From NCBI GenBank assembly GCA_022316685.1, contig JAKJHU010000084.1, positions 2,241,001-2,305,000 of the forward strand: 64,000 nucleotides of DNA, given 5' to 3'. A model generated the notes under the pieces. The model saw only the letters and a list, made by a program, of their open reading frames with translations, ran no database searches and was not told where the DNA came from. Positions 38,335 through 49,600 of the stretch are shown here, one piece after another (the first letter of the stretch is position 1; every line of letters starts with the position of its first letter). This stretch comes from Progne subis subis (taxonomy: Eukaryota; Chordata; Aves; Passeriformes; Hirundinidae). Made by a program: the position numbers and the translations under genes.

Positions 38335-38640
38335 TGCCAAGGAAAGGGATCTCCTGTGCAAAGAGCAGGAATGGGGGAGGAAGCAAGGAAGCAAGGAGTC
38401 AGCGAGTGGGAAAATGTGACTCAAGCAAGGGAAGGTGGCAGTGGAGGAGGGGTGGTAGAGCAAAGCATGGTCAAAGGAGGCAGTCTGGAACACAAGCAAA
38501 GAACATGGAGAGGCAGTGGGAGAAAGAATGAGAGGAGGATGTAAAAAAGGACTGAAAAGGCGAAAATGTGAAGAAGAAAAACTGAATGAAAACATACGCA
38601 ATGAGAAAGAAAACAGGAGCTATTGAAACAGAGGACATGG
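38335..38640 (+). repeat. Purine-rich strand-biased stretch
   Basis: About 300 bases are dominated by A and G on the plus strand, with motifs such as GGAAGCAAGGAAGCAAGG (38380s) and GAAGAAGAAAAACTGAATG. The complementary pyrimidine tract is therefore on the HMCN1 transcript strand. There is no repeat unit I can define. Confidence 0.6.
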
Positions 38641-39209
38641 AAATGGTCTGTGATGAGAACTAAACACAGGACTACCCCTGAGAGAAAGCTGAGACGCACA
38701 AGAACAAAGGACCACCACACAAACCTGCAAACTAAAAGTGCACCACACAAGATCTTCTTGCTCTTGTTGATGGAATAGTTACCCAATCACTCTGGAAAAG
38801 AGAACTATCAACTCCTAGACTGGATCCCTTTCTGCCCACTGAAGTGAAGATGTGCTGTCATTGAGAGAAAATCAAACCAATACACTTCCAACCCATCCTC
38901 TTGATATTCTGGCCATTCCATGGAAAAAGAGGTTCAAAGAGATCTATCAACCAGATTTTCCAGAAGGATATTAAAGAGTTCTAGGTTCTACACTTGACCC
39001 AAATCTTTCTCTTCTTGTTTATTTCTGCGGCATGATGCTTTTTAAGTCTTATACAAGCTTCTTCCATAAAATAACAAAAACAAAAAGGGGAGGGGGAATG
39101 GGGGAACAGAGGGAAAATAAAAACAAAATTACACCAAATGTGGAAACTGTAAGGACTCTTTTGTGATAGAACACTCTGATACCACAATGAAGAATTTTTT
39201 GTAAGGGGG

Positions 39210-39229
39210 AAAAAAAAAAAAAAAAAAAA
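39210..39229 (+). repeat. A20 tract
   Basis: Twenty A follow GGGGG about 1.2 kb from exon 1. A T15 tract lies nearby at 39496-39510. Confidence 0.95.
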
Positions 39230-39495
39230 GGAGAACCTACACAAGCTATTCCCTCTAATTATCTAAGCATTTGGTTTAAGGTATTTATACCAATAGCAAA
39301 CATACATCTTGTAAGCAGAAGTATCTGTGACTGGGGGGAAATAGAAAGGTTGTCCATTTTTTTATGTGATATCCCTGCAAAAATGGAACTCTTAAGCACT
39401 GAGTTTGGGAATATCATATTCTGTGATATTTCATGGGAACTAAAGCCAAAAGGTAATTTTCAGGGGCTTTCTCCCCATTTCTCCCCACTTTCTGA

Positions 39496-39510
39496 TTTTT
39501 TTTTTTTTTT
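39496..39510 (+). repeat. T15 tract
   Basis: Fifteen T between CTGA and AAAGAG in intron 1. Confidence 0.95.
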
Positions 39511-40238
39511 AAAGAGATTTTTTACTGCACAGCACAGCGCACATCACCAGCCTGGGGCATCCTGTTCCTATTTCCTCTTCAATTCGATAGAAGAACTTCA
39601 TAAGGAAGGAGAAAGAAAGCCAGAGAATATGGATAGGAAGGGAACAAAAAACAGATGCTGAAAGAGAGGAATGCAACGATGTACAGCAGAAGCGGGGTAA
39701 AAGGTAAGATGAGGGAAAGAAATGAGACCCCAAACAAAAAAAACCCCACACCATGTAAAGCTTCTGGATCATTTCACTGCAAGTTTCCGAATGTAAACAT
39801 GGGATAACAAGACAGGAGGAAGAGCGCAACTGCATTATGCATGTTCTTGAGTGCGCTCCCATAGAAGGGCATTGGAAAAAACTCAGTAGCATCGTTACTA
39901 CTACACGTGCAATTCACAGACGCTACTTCAGACCGTATCAGAACAATTAAGGGGAGTATTTGATCCCTTAAGCTACTCTTGGGTGCACAAAGCGCACTTA
40001 GAGCCCATTCCAGTCTATCCTGAAGGCTTTGGGAAGCGTTGTAGAGAGACTGGGAGGCGGTGGTGACAAAACGCCCTCGGCAGAGAAACGCGTGCGGCAA
40101 AGACTAGCACGAGACAGGAATACTTTAGGCTCCAGTCTGTGCAAGCGCAGGAAACCCAACCTTTTGCCAGCCCTCGGGAGCTCCCTGATGCCCTTTCCGG
40201 CTTCTGCCCGCCCCAGCCCACCGGGAGGAATGTCCTAC

Positions 40239-40494
40239 CTGGGTCGTGGAACGGCACCAGCGCGAAGTTGTACAGCGGTCGCTTGGGTCTCTTCAGCGAT
40301 GTCTCCAGGATCTTGGATGCACCCTCGATAACTTGCACCAAGTCGTCGTACATGGAGCCGGTCACATCGAAGACGAAGGCCAGGGTGGAGGCTCCCTCGG
40401 GCACCGCCTCGGGCTCGGGCACGGCGCGGGCGCTCAGGGCGAGCAGCAGCAGCAGCGCCGTGCCCAGAGCCTCGGGGCTCCCACCGACAGCCAT
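40239..40494 (-). CDS. HMCN1: Hemicentin-1, exon 1 coding part (signal peptide and start of VWA domain)
   Basis: This is the first coding exon of hemicentin-1, a very large secreted extracellular-matrix protein of basement membranes and cell junctions. The chosen ATG (40494-40492) has G at -3 and G at +4. It opens directly into a signal peptide: a short N-terminus, a leucine-rich core (about residues 11-20) and a likely cleavage after Ala24 (S-A-R-A). An acidic, proline-rich linker (about 25-33) leads into the VWA-like domain. The segment from [17 protein letters not shown] onward is near-identical to vertebrate HMCN1 as I know it. The metal-binding motif D-x-T-x-S is at D43, T45 and S47. The exon codes 85 residues plus one base and ends CCAG before a GTAGGA donor (phase 1). 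The N-terminal 30 residues differ from the mammalian protein, as signal peptides often do. The frame stays open upstream for about 190 codons, which I attribute to GC-rich, stop-poor DNA. Confidence 0.96.
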
Positions 40495-40539
40495 CGCGCC
40501 CGCACCCGCGGCGGCCGGGAAAGGCACTCCCGGGGGCAG

Positions 40540-40705
40540 TCGGGCCGGGAGAACCGGGACAGACCGCCAACAGTGCGGGGGCAGACCGCGAAGAACACGG
40601 GGACAGACCCGGCACGGACCGGGGAGAGCACAGGGATAAACCGGGACGGGCGGGGAAGAGCGCTGGCATAAACCGGGAAGAGCGGGGACAGACCGAGGGA
40701 AGCAA
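40540..40705 (-). repeat. Degenerate GC-rich repeat in the HMCN1 5' leader
   Basis: On the plus strand a block resembling CGGGGACAGACCG recurs about six times with spacings of roughly 20-32 bases, in variants ending cagacc, gataaacc or cataaacc. It lies about 45-210 bases upstream of the HMCN1 ATG and is probably transcribed as 5' UTR or lies across the start site. Copies are too diverged for a clean unit length. Confidence 0.6.
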
Positions 40706-40879
40706 AGACCGAGCGGGGAGAGCGGAGCCCGTCGCCCACCACCCGCTCCCCTCAGCCGCGGAGCAGGAAGCGCCGCCGCTTTTGTCTGCGCGCGGCTGCG
40801 GCCCCGCTCCGCCTTCCCTACCGGGCAGGGCCGGGGCAGCGCCGCCCCAAGGAGCAGGGCTGAGCCCCGGCCGAGGCGC

Positions 40880-40947
40880 GGGGCTGCTACTGCCGGGCCG
40901 GGGCTGCTACTGCCGGCCGGGGCTGCTACTGCGGGCCGGGGCTGCGG
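40880..40947 (+). repeat. GC-rich 19-20 bp tandem repeat, about 3.5 copies
   Basis: Three nearly identical units start at 40880, 40900 and 40919, each GGGGCTGCTACTGC followed by a short GC spacer. A partial fourth starts at 40938. The units differ by single bases or one indel, so the array is recent or kept uniform. It lies about 390 bases upstream of the HMCN1 ATG inside the CpG-rich promoter region. Confidence 0.85.
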
Positions 40948-41039
40948 ATGGAGCTGCGGCTGCCGCCCCGGGTGTACCGGCTGCGGATTGAGGCGGCGCC
41001 CGGCCCCTCCCGCCTCTCGTGGTCCGCAGCGGCCCCTGC

Positions 41040-41200
41040 CCTCACCTCGGGGTCCCTCCCTCACCTGGGGTCTCCCCCTCGCTTCGAGATCGCCGTCCTT
41101 ACCTCAGGGTTTCCGCCCTCGCCAGGGGGTCTCTCCGCCCCCCGGGGTCCCTCCATCACCCCAGGGCCCTTCCCTCACCTGGGTCCTCCTGCCCCGGCCA
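41040..41200. repeat. Degenerate ~19-20 bp minisatellite with CTCACCT units
   Basis: About eight diverged units of the form CTCACCT-GGGGTC-CCTCC follow one another. Clear starts are at 41041, 41060, 41098 and 41174. Read on the HMCN1 strand, CTCACCT is AGGTGAG, which matches the vertebrate 5' splice-site core. The array ends shortly before a CR1 insertion. Confidence 0.65.
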
Positions 41201-41287
41201 CATCCCAGCAGCACCTGTCCCTCACAGCCCGGGGTCTTTGCCCGCACCTGCCCCAGGTGAGGGTGGCAGTGTGGGCTCGTCCCAGAA

Positions 41288-41528
41288 GAGCAGGGTTAGA
41301 TGGGATATTGGGAAGGAATCGTTCCCTGTGAGGGTGGTGAGGCCCTGGCACAGGGTGCCCAGAGAAGCTGTGGCTGCCCCTGGATCCCTGGAATTGTCCA
41401 AGGCCAGCTTGGACAGGGCTTGGAGCAAGCTGGGCTAGTGGAAGGTGTCCCTGTCCATGGCAGGGGGTGGGACTGCATGAACTCTATGGTCTCTTTCAAC
41501 CCAAACCATTCTGGGATTCTGTGATTTT
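41288..41528 (+). mobile_element. CR1 LINE 3' end flanking the HMCN1 promoter
   Basis: Blocks are GGTTAGATGGGATATTGGGA, GTGGTGAGGCCCTGGCACAG, CCCTGGATCCCTGGAATTGT and a tail ending GGGATTCTGTGATTTTT. It marks the right-hand limit of the CpG-rich HMCN1 promoter region and has few differences from the common form, so it is relatively young. Confidence 0.92.
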
Positions 41529-43447
41529 TAGCGTTTTATTATTGGAAACATGATACAAGACCGAAATCACTGTCATGCGCTACTGCCCTGGCTGTCCCTT
41601 GGCTTCAGTTACACATCCACAACTACTACTGAAGCCCTCCTCAGTGCCCATGAGCATATCCTTAAATTTAATAGTATAAAGGGAGTGGGAAAGACTCCAG
41701 ACTGTGAGCAGGACCATGGCTCCGCACACTGTTGGCTCCTGGTGCAAGAAAAAGCCTGGAAAACAAAGGAAGGGAAGCAACCAGAGTGGAGTTTTAACTC
41801 TGCTCAGGCAATGGAAGAGATTAAATGTTTTATATTTCAGGCTTTCGCAGTTGTTTAGGGATGCAGCAATGTCCCAGCAGGCATCTTTAGAAAACTCAGT
41901 CCTGACCCAATGCCACACAGAAGGGCTCTGCAAAGAGCCAGGAGCCAAATTCCTTTAGCTCCGGCTCACCTCAGTGCTGCTGTGTAAGCCTCCTTTCCAT
42001 GGGCTGCATCCTGCACTGTGGGGAGTAACAGAACATCATTTTCAACATCAAGTGGGAGGGAAATCCTCGAGCTTTGCGCCATGTTTAGTGCAGCTCAGAA
42101 AGGTAGACCGTGAAGCAGGATTTACCTCATTAGTTTCCATCCTTATTTTACTAATCTTCAAATTGCTGCTATAACTGTGCATTGTTGTGACTGGAAAATA
42201 AATCATGTAGAAACATTGCTTATCCTAATCAAGTTATAAGCCTGGAATTGAATTATAAAAAGCAGATGTTTACATTCTTTCTCCCCTTCAGCACTGATGT
42301 CATGAGAAGGAAGCACATAAACAGAGCTTTGCGAAGCATTCGCAATAAAACCCCAAACCATGGAAAACTTGTCTCATCTGTAACTCTGCTAGCAGAAAAC
42401 TAGGACCAGGTTTGTCAAAAATACTCACAAATTGTGTAAGGAGAGATGCACTCACGCCATTAAATAAAATATGTATTTTGAACATCCTAAGGACTGGCAG
42501 CGTTTGGATTTAAGAATTGCCTTCAGTCCTTCAGGAAGACAAATTCCTGTTATGTTTTGCATCATAAAGACAGTTATCGTGTTTTCTGTCTCAAATTATT
42601 TCCCAATTTGCTGTGAACAAGAAAGAACAAACCCAATGCCTGTAGGAAAAAATAACCCTCTGGGGTACCTATTTCTGTGTCCCAAAAAACACATCCCTGA
42701 ACATGGCTTTTAAGGTACAACATAAAGCAAAATCTGTATTTTGTAACAGTGGAAACTGATATTTATTTTGGTTGCCTCACACTTTCCACTATAAAATAGC
42801 CTTGCAGCTTGGAAGCTCTGACACTATTATTCACAGCAGGCCTTTGAAATTTGCAGGAAGAAAGTCCTGTAGCAAGAGGAACAACTTTTTTTTTTTTCTT
42901 CTTCTTCTCCAATGAAATGGTTTTCATAGTTTGCCAAAGATTCATCTATTGAAAAAAAAAAAACCAACAAAAACCCTCCCTATGTTCCTTCTGACATGCT
43001 CTGCAGTAAGGTTTTGACAGGATGCCAGAATGACAGTGAAGCACAGGCACTCTGAGGTCAGGCCGTGGCACTGTGGGAGTGCTCTGTGCAGGAACACCTG
43101 GGGATTATTAGGGTAGGGGGCTGTGGGCAGGGCATGGAGGGCAGTGGGGTCAGGGTATCCCAGAGGGAGCAGCCCTGGTTTTGCCACAGTGGGTGCCACC
43201 CTCACCAGGTCTACTGGAGTCTCCTTCATATGCACAGATATTTCAGTTGTATTCTCACTCCCTAATTCTGAGCATTTCCAACTTCACCTTGGTCATCTTT
43301 TTGTGCCTGTTTTGGGGCTGGAATTTAACATTTTCTTTGTGCAATTCGGTAGCTTGGAAGAATCCAACAGATGTGGTCTTAAAAGTGCAAACCCTTGCCA
43401 CCACGCTCCTGTACTGTCACACTGAGTGTGGGCAATGTGTGGGCCAG

Positions 43448-43485
43448 CTGACCTTTAGAGGTCCCTTCCAACCCAAACAGTCCAT
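43448..43485 (+). mobile_element. CR1 LINE 3' terminal scrap
   Basis: Only GCTGACCTTTAGAGGTCCCT followed by TCCAACCCAAACAGTCC is visible. The bases before it cannot be assigned to CR1 with confidence. Confidence 0.5.
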
Positions 43486-46400
43486 AAGTCTTTCTCTATT
43501 TATTCTGGACAGTTGCAAAGTATTAGCTGAGGTGGAGTAAAGAATTAAGTTGCTTAATTCCTTCTTCTAGCTCATCTCAGTTAAAACTAATAAAATTCAT
43601 ATACTAGCTTAGAAGATTGAGAAGGAAATACTTTTCACCCTTTGTGCTCCTGTCTGAATCTACCCCATTTTGTAATTTGCAGCTAAAAATACTTACTGTC
43701 CAGTGGCTGCTAACGAGGAAAGAGCTGCCTGTTTCATCCTCATTTATAACAAACAAGACTCCACTTCAAAAACCCAAGTTTCCATCTGAAGAGGAACATC
43801 AAAATGATTGTTTTTAAATTTGATGCTGCTCTCTAATTACAGAGCAACTGCTGGTCCCAAAACAAATGCTCCTCCTGGGATCCCATGGACCACTCTCAGC
43901 AGGCTGCATCTACCAGAGCTCTTTCTCACGACACCTCTCTCCTGGCCAGCAAGTTCTGCACGTATCCCAGATACTCTGAGCCGCCTTGTCACAGACATTT
44001 GACAATATTGTGTTTCCTCTGGAACCCCATAAAACTTTTTATGCATTTATGCATTTAAACTTTCATTTCAAATCCTCCTAAAAGTCCTCTCCCTCCTTTT
44101 CTTCTTTTTTTTAAATTTTGTTTGAACTTGATTAATTGTGGAAAAGGAGGGAACAGTCACTGTTTGTTTTGGGTAGGTGGCTTTAGCTCTCCCTGTGGGA
44201 AGTGTGTGTACTGCAGAATGAGATCTCTCCAGTTCACTGACCGTATTTTCTTAGGCAATATTTAGTCCTGTCTTTGTATTTTATCTATGCAGACATTCTG
44301 GTCCTGCATATTAGAGTTGCAAATTCACTGCTCTAAAACTAAAAAAAAACCCTTGTGTGTCTCAAATTCTTGCATGCAGACAGAATCTATGCTGCTTTTG
44401 GCAAGGATTGGGTTAAAGTGCGATCACAGGACAGGAATGCTACGACAGGAATTAGCAGGTATGTCAGGAGCCTGGAAGCAGGTAATGCAGCTCACTGGAG
44501 CTGCTGCTTGGAGATCTGCAAGGAAAGATAAGCAAGGTGCAGAAAAGAGAAAGAGCTGATGGATTAATCTGTGGTTATATTGTTATAATCTTCATATTCC
44601 TCTACAGAGACCATGAAAAGACCTGCACGACTTCTGGGGTGATTTTGTAATGTGAATGCCATTATATGATGAGGGTTCAGACTCTGAAGGGATCAAATAA
44701 CAACTGACTCTTTTCCAGCCTGCCCTGTGGTTTTCAGCTTTGCAGCTGCTCTCACACGTGGGCAGTGTGTTTTTAGTACTCATCTCTCCGCTCTGCGACC
44801 AAAGCATTTCACTGGAGATGGTTAAAAGCTGTCCTGCAGTCAGAACCAGAGAGCCTCTATACTGAACAATCTCAGGGCCTTTCAGTCACAGGGGATTCAC
44901 AGCTTCCTGGGAGGTACCTTACCTTTGCCAACAATATAAAAACTGTGATTTAATATAAAAATGGGATGTATGCAACTTTTGTTCTACTTCTGCCTTCTGA
45001 CTCTTCAGACTCTTCATTGTGAGTTTTCTCTAGAATCCACATGACTAGAAACAACCTACTCTAGTTAAGGAAACAAGCCCTTGGATACTAGCATCTGTGT
45101 AGGAATGAATGTTTTTATTACATAGCCCAGATGCTGAAGAACTGCAAATTTCTGATCTCCACGTCTCCAAAAGGTTTCAATCTGAAATTAAGCTACAGGC
45201 TATGTTCCCTGCTCCTACCCTACAGCTATAAAGAGATAAGATGGGAACTGAAATCTGTTTTGAAATGTTCACGTCTTGTGCCTGGCTGAATTCTGGCCAT
45301 CCTGTGTTTTATGGTTCTGGCTTCCTTTTTGAATTCAGTCTGCTCTAATACTTCAAGGCTTCACCAATTAATGCTTTACCAGCAGAATCAGAGCAGACAG
45401 GTGAATGGTGCTAGTTCCCTATGTTCTACAAATATTTCTGATGACAGGCAGCTTTTTCTGTAAACGTTGTAAAAATGAGGTATTTTAACATGCTGTGTGT
45501 TCTACATTATGAAGAATCTAGAAGTCCTTCAGAGACACTTCTGCCATTTTGAATCTTTTTTCTGTTCCACAGAGGTTTGCTTAAATACAAATGTCAGTTT
45601 AATTCACAATTAAACACATTTCAAACTCTCACATCCCAGTGAAAGAGAGTGAGACACAGGTGTAAGTAGCTGTAGCAACTGGAGTAGTTTGTTTAACAAA
45701 CCCTGTGCCTGAGCCAAGAGACCATTTCACCCCGCTGTGGCACTGAATCATCTCTCATCTGCAAGATGAAATCGCTTTGCTTTTGGTTATAAAACATTTG
45801 TTTTATAAAACAGGCCATCCTGTGACCCCATAGAAGTCAGGGGTCAAAAGTTTTGTTTCTGGCTCAGAAGCAGACTTGCTGCCTTCATTAATACAATTAT
45901 GGAGCAAGACCAGGATCAAGTTAGGACCTGCTCTGCTGCTTACTTGGAAAAACAGAAGAGAAGATAAACCGATGGGTGGAGATTTCAAGATATTAAATAT
46001 CTAATGAGAAAAGTAATGTATTTCTTTATGAAAATACTGGGAACACCCTGAAAGCAAAAGAAGAACCATGCCATAAAGGTAATTTTTCAAGATCTGCTCC
46101 ATGAAGATCAATGAACCCTGTACTTAATTTTTTTAATTCTGCACATGGGGAATTCATGTTAATTATCCATTATTCCGAGATATTTTTACCCACAGCCATG
46201 TTATCATGCAAACTTTACTTGTGGTTGTGTATTAAATACAGTGCATAAGGCAGTGTGGGGTTCATTGCCCCTAAAATACCAGTATCTCCACTGACCATGG
46301 GTGTCCACATCCACCCTAAACACCTGGAGCTCCTTTTCCAGTCCATGGAGCTCTCCCATTTGATTTCTCCAAGAAATCCCCATGTATATGCATTAAATTG

Positions 46401-46486
46401 CACATATGAACTTTACATCAAATTGTATAGAATTCAAATTGTATATAGAGAGAAGTAGATATATAGTGTAGATGTAACAAAACAAG

Positions 46487-46692
46487 GATGAGAGGAAATG
46501 GCCGCATGATGCACCAGGGGAGATTTCGATTGGAGACTTCTGGGAAAATTTCTTCATGGAAAGAGTGTCCCCACCTCTGGAGGTGTTCAGATAATGTGAG
46601 GATGCGGCACTTGGATCAGTGGTGGGGAATGGCTGGACTCAGTGGTCTTGGATGGTTTTTCCAACCTAAGCAATTCCATGATTCTGTGAAAA
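46487..46692 (+). mobile_element. CR1 LINE 3' end with internal deletions
   Basis: Blocks are GATGAGAGGAAATGGCCGC, CTGGGAAAATTTCTTCATGG, CCACCTCTGGAGGTGTTCAG, CTGGACTCAGTGGTCTTGG and CAATTCCATGATTCTGTG. The segment normally holding the GGCTGCCCAGGGA block is missing. Confidence 0.82.
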
Positions 46693-48012
46693 CAGATAAA
46701 ATTACTGCAGTTACTGCTTTCACCACTAGAGTAATTGCCAGTTGCATATACGATTTTTTTAAAAAAATAATTTATAAAGGTGTATTAGAATTTTGTCCTT
46801 GACAAGGATTGTATTCTGGAGAATTTCAACATATTCTATTGACCATGCCAGGGTTATCAGTACACTTACAATTAGGCAACCAGGCTGTGTTAGGAAAGCA
46901 AGAGGAAGAACACGATCTCCCTCTGCTGGTACATCCCAACGAAATGTTGTGAGACGAGATTACAGAAAGGATGGATTTTTAGCCTTGTTTTTAATAAATT
47001 TAGAGACTAGAAGATGAAATTACTTTTCACACGTGACATTAAAAACAACCTTAAAATAGCAGCAAACACCACAGATACACACAGACCCATCCCTACATCC
47101 AAATGTTTCGTACATAATATTTACAACAAGTCTTTTCTACAGGAAGGTATTCTGGAAAGTAAATCAAGTTGCACAGAGAGATTCTAGTGATAGGAGAATT
47201 CAAAAAACAAGAGTACTTTTTATATTTGTGGAAAAATGTTTACTTAGAGTATATTTATTTCAAAACTGGTCCAATGATAGATTTGCTCAATAATTTGACC
47301 AGAGAAAAATCTCTCATTTAATACTTTTCTGTTGTCCCCTTAATAGTTCTGAATTACTTAAAATGAACTTTGATATTGAGAAAAATCTACAAAAGTTCCA
47401 TCACATGACAGTCTATAACATGTAACAGGAACTATTGATATGCAGAACTATTCTCAATTATTTTATTACTAAAGCAAGTCCTATACACTGCAGAAGGACC
47501 TGAGGTTAGATGTTTGGTGCAGTGCTAACAGAATTAGTCCAGACCATAGCTCCACAATCCCTTATCTGTCAGACAAGCAGCAATATTTCCTGGCTGACAC
47601 CCAGAATAGGATCTGAAAGAAGAGGAAATTACTTCAAGTACCGTAATCCTGTTACAAAGGGCAGCTGCTTTTGCCACTCAGGTCTACAGACAAAAACTTG
47701 TTTTGGAGTCAATGACAGACACTCAAACCATAGATAAAATCATAAAGGATCCCATTCCACTCATACCAGGAACTATCCTCTGGAATGCAGTTGACAGATG
47801 AGCCTAATTACGGCACCTCATGTCTTGGAATGAACTCTTCTACTTTTAATTTCTCAGGAGGAGTGAGTTAGGGTTCAGCATCAAATCAACACCCCATGAC
47901 AGAAATTAGATAGAGCTGTCCCGTAGGTGTGTTCTGATAAAGCTGAAATGGAAGAGATCTAGGCATCCTTAATCATTAAATCATGAAATAAAACTACTTC
48001 ATGGAACAACAA

Positions 48013-48150
48013 ACCATAGAATCCTAGAAAAGTTTGGGATCACAAAGCCTATCCCATTCCATCCCCTGCCATGGGCAGGGACACCTTCCACTAGCCCAGG
48101 TTGCTCCAAGCCCTGTCCAGCCCGGCCTTGAACCCTTCCAGGAAAGGGAA
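48013..48150 (-). mobile_element. CR1 LINE 3' end
   Basis: Starts ACCATAGAATCCTAGAAAAG and is then very close to the common form: CCATCCCCTGCCATGGGCAG, CTAGCCCAGGTTGCTCCAAG and TTGAACCCTTCCAGG. Confidence 0.9.
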
Positions 48151-48396
48151 TGAGTTTGGTGTTCGTGCCATTTGCATAGCAAAGAAGAAAATAAATGTTT
48201 AGTTCTCCAGAGCTGTAGTTTTGCTCCTTTTAAGCCTGTCAGGAAAGTATTTTGTTTTAAACCAAACATAAGTCCAGATTCCAGGCACCTGTCTGTACAG
48301 GCTGAGACTCTGATGGAAATTGCTTGGCACTTCTCTCCCCACCTATCCTCATCCACATGAGTGTTAGCTCACAGTTCCAATCTCAATGTTATATTT

Positions 48397-48410
48397 GTGT
48401 GTGTGTGTGT
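48397..48410 (+). repeat. GT microsatellite, seven units
   Basis: Seven GT units follow ATATTT. This is upstream intergenic DNA. Confidence 0.85.
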
Positions 48411-48592
48411 CAACTTGGCTAATTTAAGTATTTCTCACATTATTAAAAATCCTACTTTAGATTTCTTCAGAAACAGAGCAGTAAATATCTTTAGGCATGT
48501 GAGGCGTGTTTTCCCGGCATTTGAAGAAACCAAGACCCAAGTTCATCCAATTTATGAGTTCATAATTTTTGAGGGGGTTTTTCGGTTTGGTG

Positions 48593-48609
48593 TTTTTTTT
48601 TTTTTTTTT
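48593..48609 (+). repeat. T17 tract
   Basis: Seventeen T after GGTTTGGTG. Confidence 0.95.
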
Positions 48610-49349
48610 AGTCTGCAGTTTCAGTTTTTACATTTAAGCCCATAAAGACCAAAGCATCCTTTAAAATCCTGCCAGACTGTAAGTTAGCACCTCCCCAGGA
48701 GTTAACAAGGATAACTTTCCAAGACCTCTAGTGGAGAGCTAGTTTTACTACCAGCATGGACTGTATTCTCCACAGTCACATTCTTCTTGGCATAACAGAG
48801 GTGTTCTGAAAACTTGGAATGTTTTGCATGTACATTTTTTCATTATTGTCTGTTTCTCCTTCTACTGTGAAATGTGATCCTTCTGTCAGGCATAGCATTT
48901 TCTAGGATTAAAGGGATGAGTTAAATAAGAGTGGACTTGAGCCTTTATTCATGATAAGAATAAAAGGCCTTTCATAGGAAAGGGTGATATAAAAGGTTTT
49001 CCCTTACAAAACATAGTTGTTAATGCACACACACATGACAGACAGAAATGGCTAATTCATCATTCAGCATCAGGTTACCTGGCAGTTTCTATTCCAAACC
49101 TGCTTTCAGGGCCTTATTGTTTTGTTAGACTCATGGTCTGGTTTGAATTTTTCCAGATAAAAAGTCTGCTCTGGGGTGATTTTGTTGGCTTTCCGCTGAA
49201 AGAACTGAGGTGTTTCCAAGAGCCCTCGCTGCCCCCAACAAGATCATCCGTACCCTTCCCTGCACTGGTTTTGCAAAGCACAGTGCAGGGAGCCAAATGG
49301 TGCCCAAAGTAGGAACCAGCAGTATCAGGAGTTCTGCATCAAAGGTGGA

Positions 49350-49600
49350 AGGAATCACAGAATCATGAAGATTGGAAAACACCTCTAAGATCATTGAGTC
49401 CAACTTTTGACCAAATCCCACCATGCCCAATAAAGCATATCATGAAATGCTACGTCTGTTCAGTTTTTGAGCACCTGCAGGAATGGTGACTCCTGCACTC
49501 CCCTGGGCAGCCCATGACAGTACTTTACCACTCTTTAGAAGAAAAAATTTTTCCTAATATCCAACCTGAATGTCCCCTGGCACTACTTGGGACCAGGCTC
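49350..49600 (-). mobile_element. Older CR1 LINE 3' segment
   Basis: Starts GGAATCACAGAATCATGAAG and contains TCATTGAGTCCAACTTTTGA and CTCCCCTGGGCAGCCCATG. It goes on to ATATCCAACCTGAATGTCCC and ends CTGGCACTACTTGGG. Confidence 0.85.

Larger units (their letters stand above)
10858..40238 (-). other. HMCN1: HMCN1 intron 1 (about 29.4 kb)
   Basis: This long first intron runs from the GTAGGA donor after exon 1 to the TTCTAG acceptor of exon 2. It carries CR1 fragments on both strands, an avian LTR fragment (about 34905-35510), poly-A and poly-T tracts, a purine-biased stretch (38335-38640), and GC-richer patches around 17480-17720 and 23040-23360. The stretches 14250-15870, 16600-17450, 25000-26700, 28900-31650, 32750-34900 and 35650-36900 are AT-rich and show nothing I can name. 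A 220-codon ORF on the opposite strand (15910-16572) is listed separately. No further HMCN1 coding exon is expected here, because exons 1 and 2 join exactly. Confidence 0.9.
40480..41260 (-). promoter_or_regulatory. HMCN1: CpG-rich promoter and 5' leader region of HMCN1
   Basis: The DNA around and upstream of the HMCN1 ATG is very GC-rich with frequent CpG, in sharp contrast to the AT-rich flanks. This is the usual look of a vertebrate CpG-island promoter. The CpG-rich zone also runs over exon 1 to about 40190. A GC-box (GGGCGGGG on the plus strand) is at 40648-40655, and a further GC-box-like CCCGCCCC is at 40207-40214, just inside intron 1. I see no convincing TATA box. The region holds three separate GC-rich tandem or degenerate arrays (40540-40705, 40880-40947, 41040-41200), listed separately. 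It ends abruptly at a CR1 insertion near 41288. The transcription start cannot be placed from sequence alone. Confidence 0.75.

Noticed and set aside
40139..40671. Plus-strand ORFs of 140-170 codons opposite HMCN1 exon 1
   Set aside because: They are antisense shadows of a GC-rich, stop-poor coding exon and leader. The peptides are low-complexity Arg/Gly/Ala/Pro.
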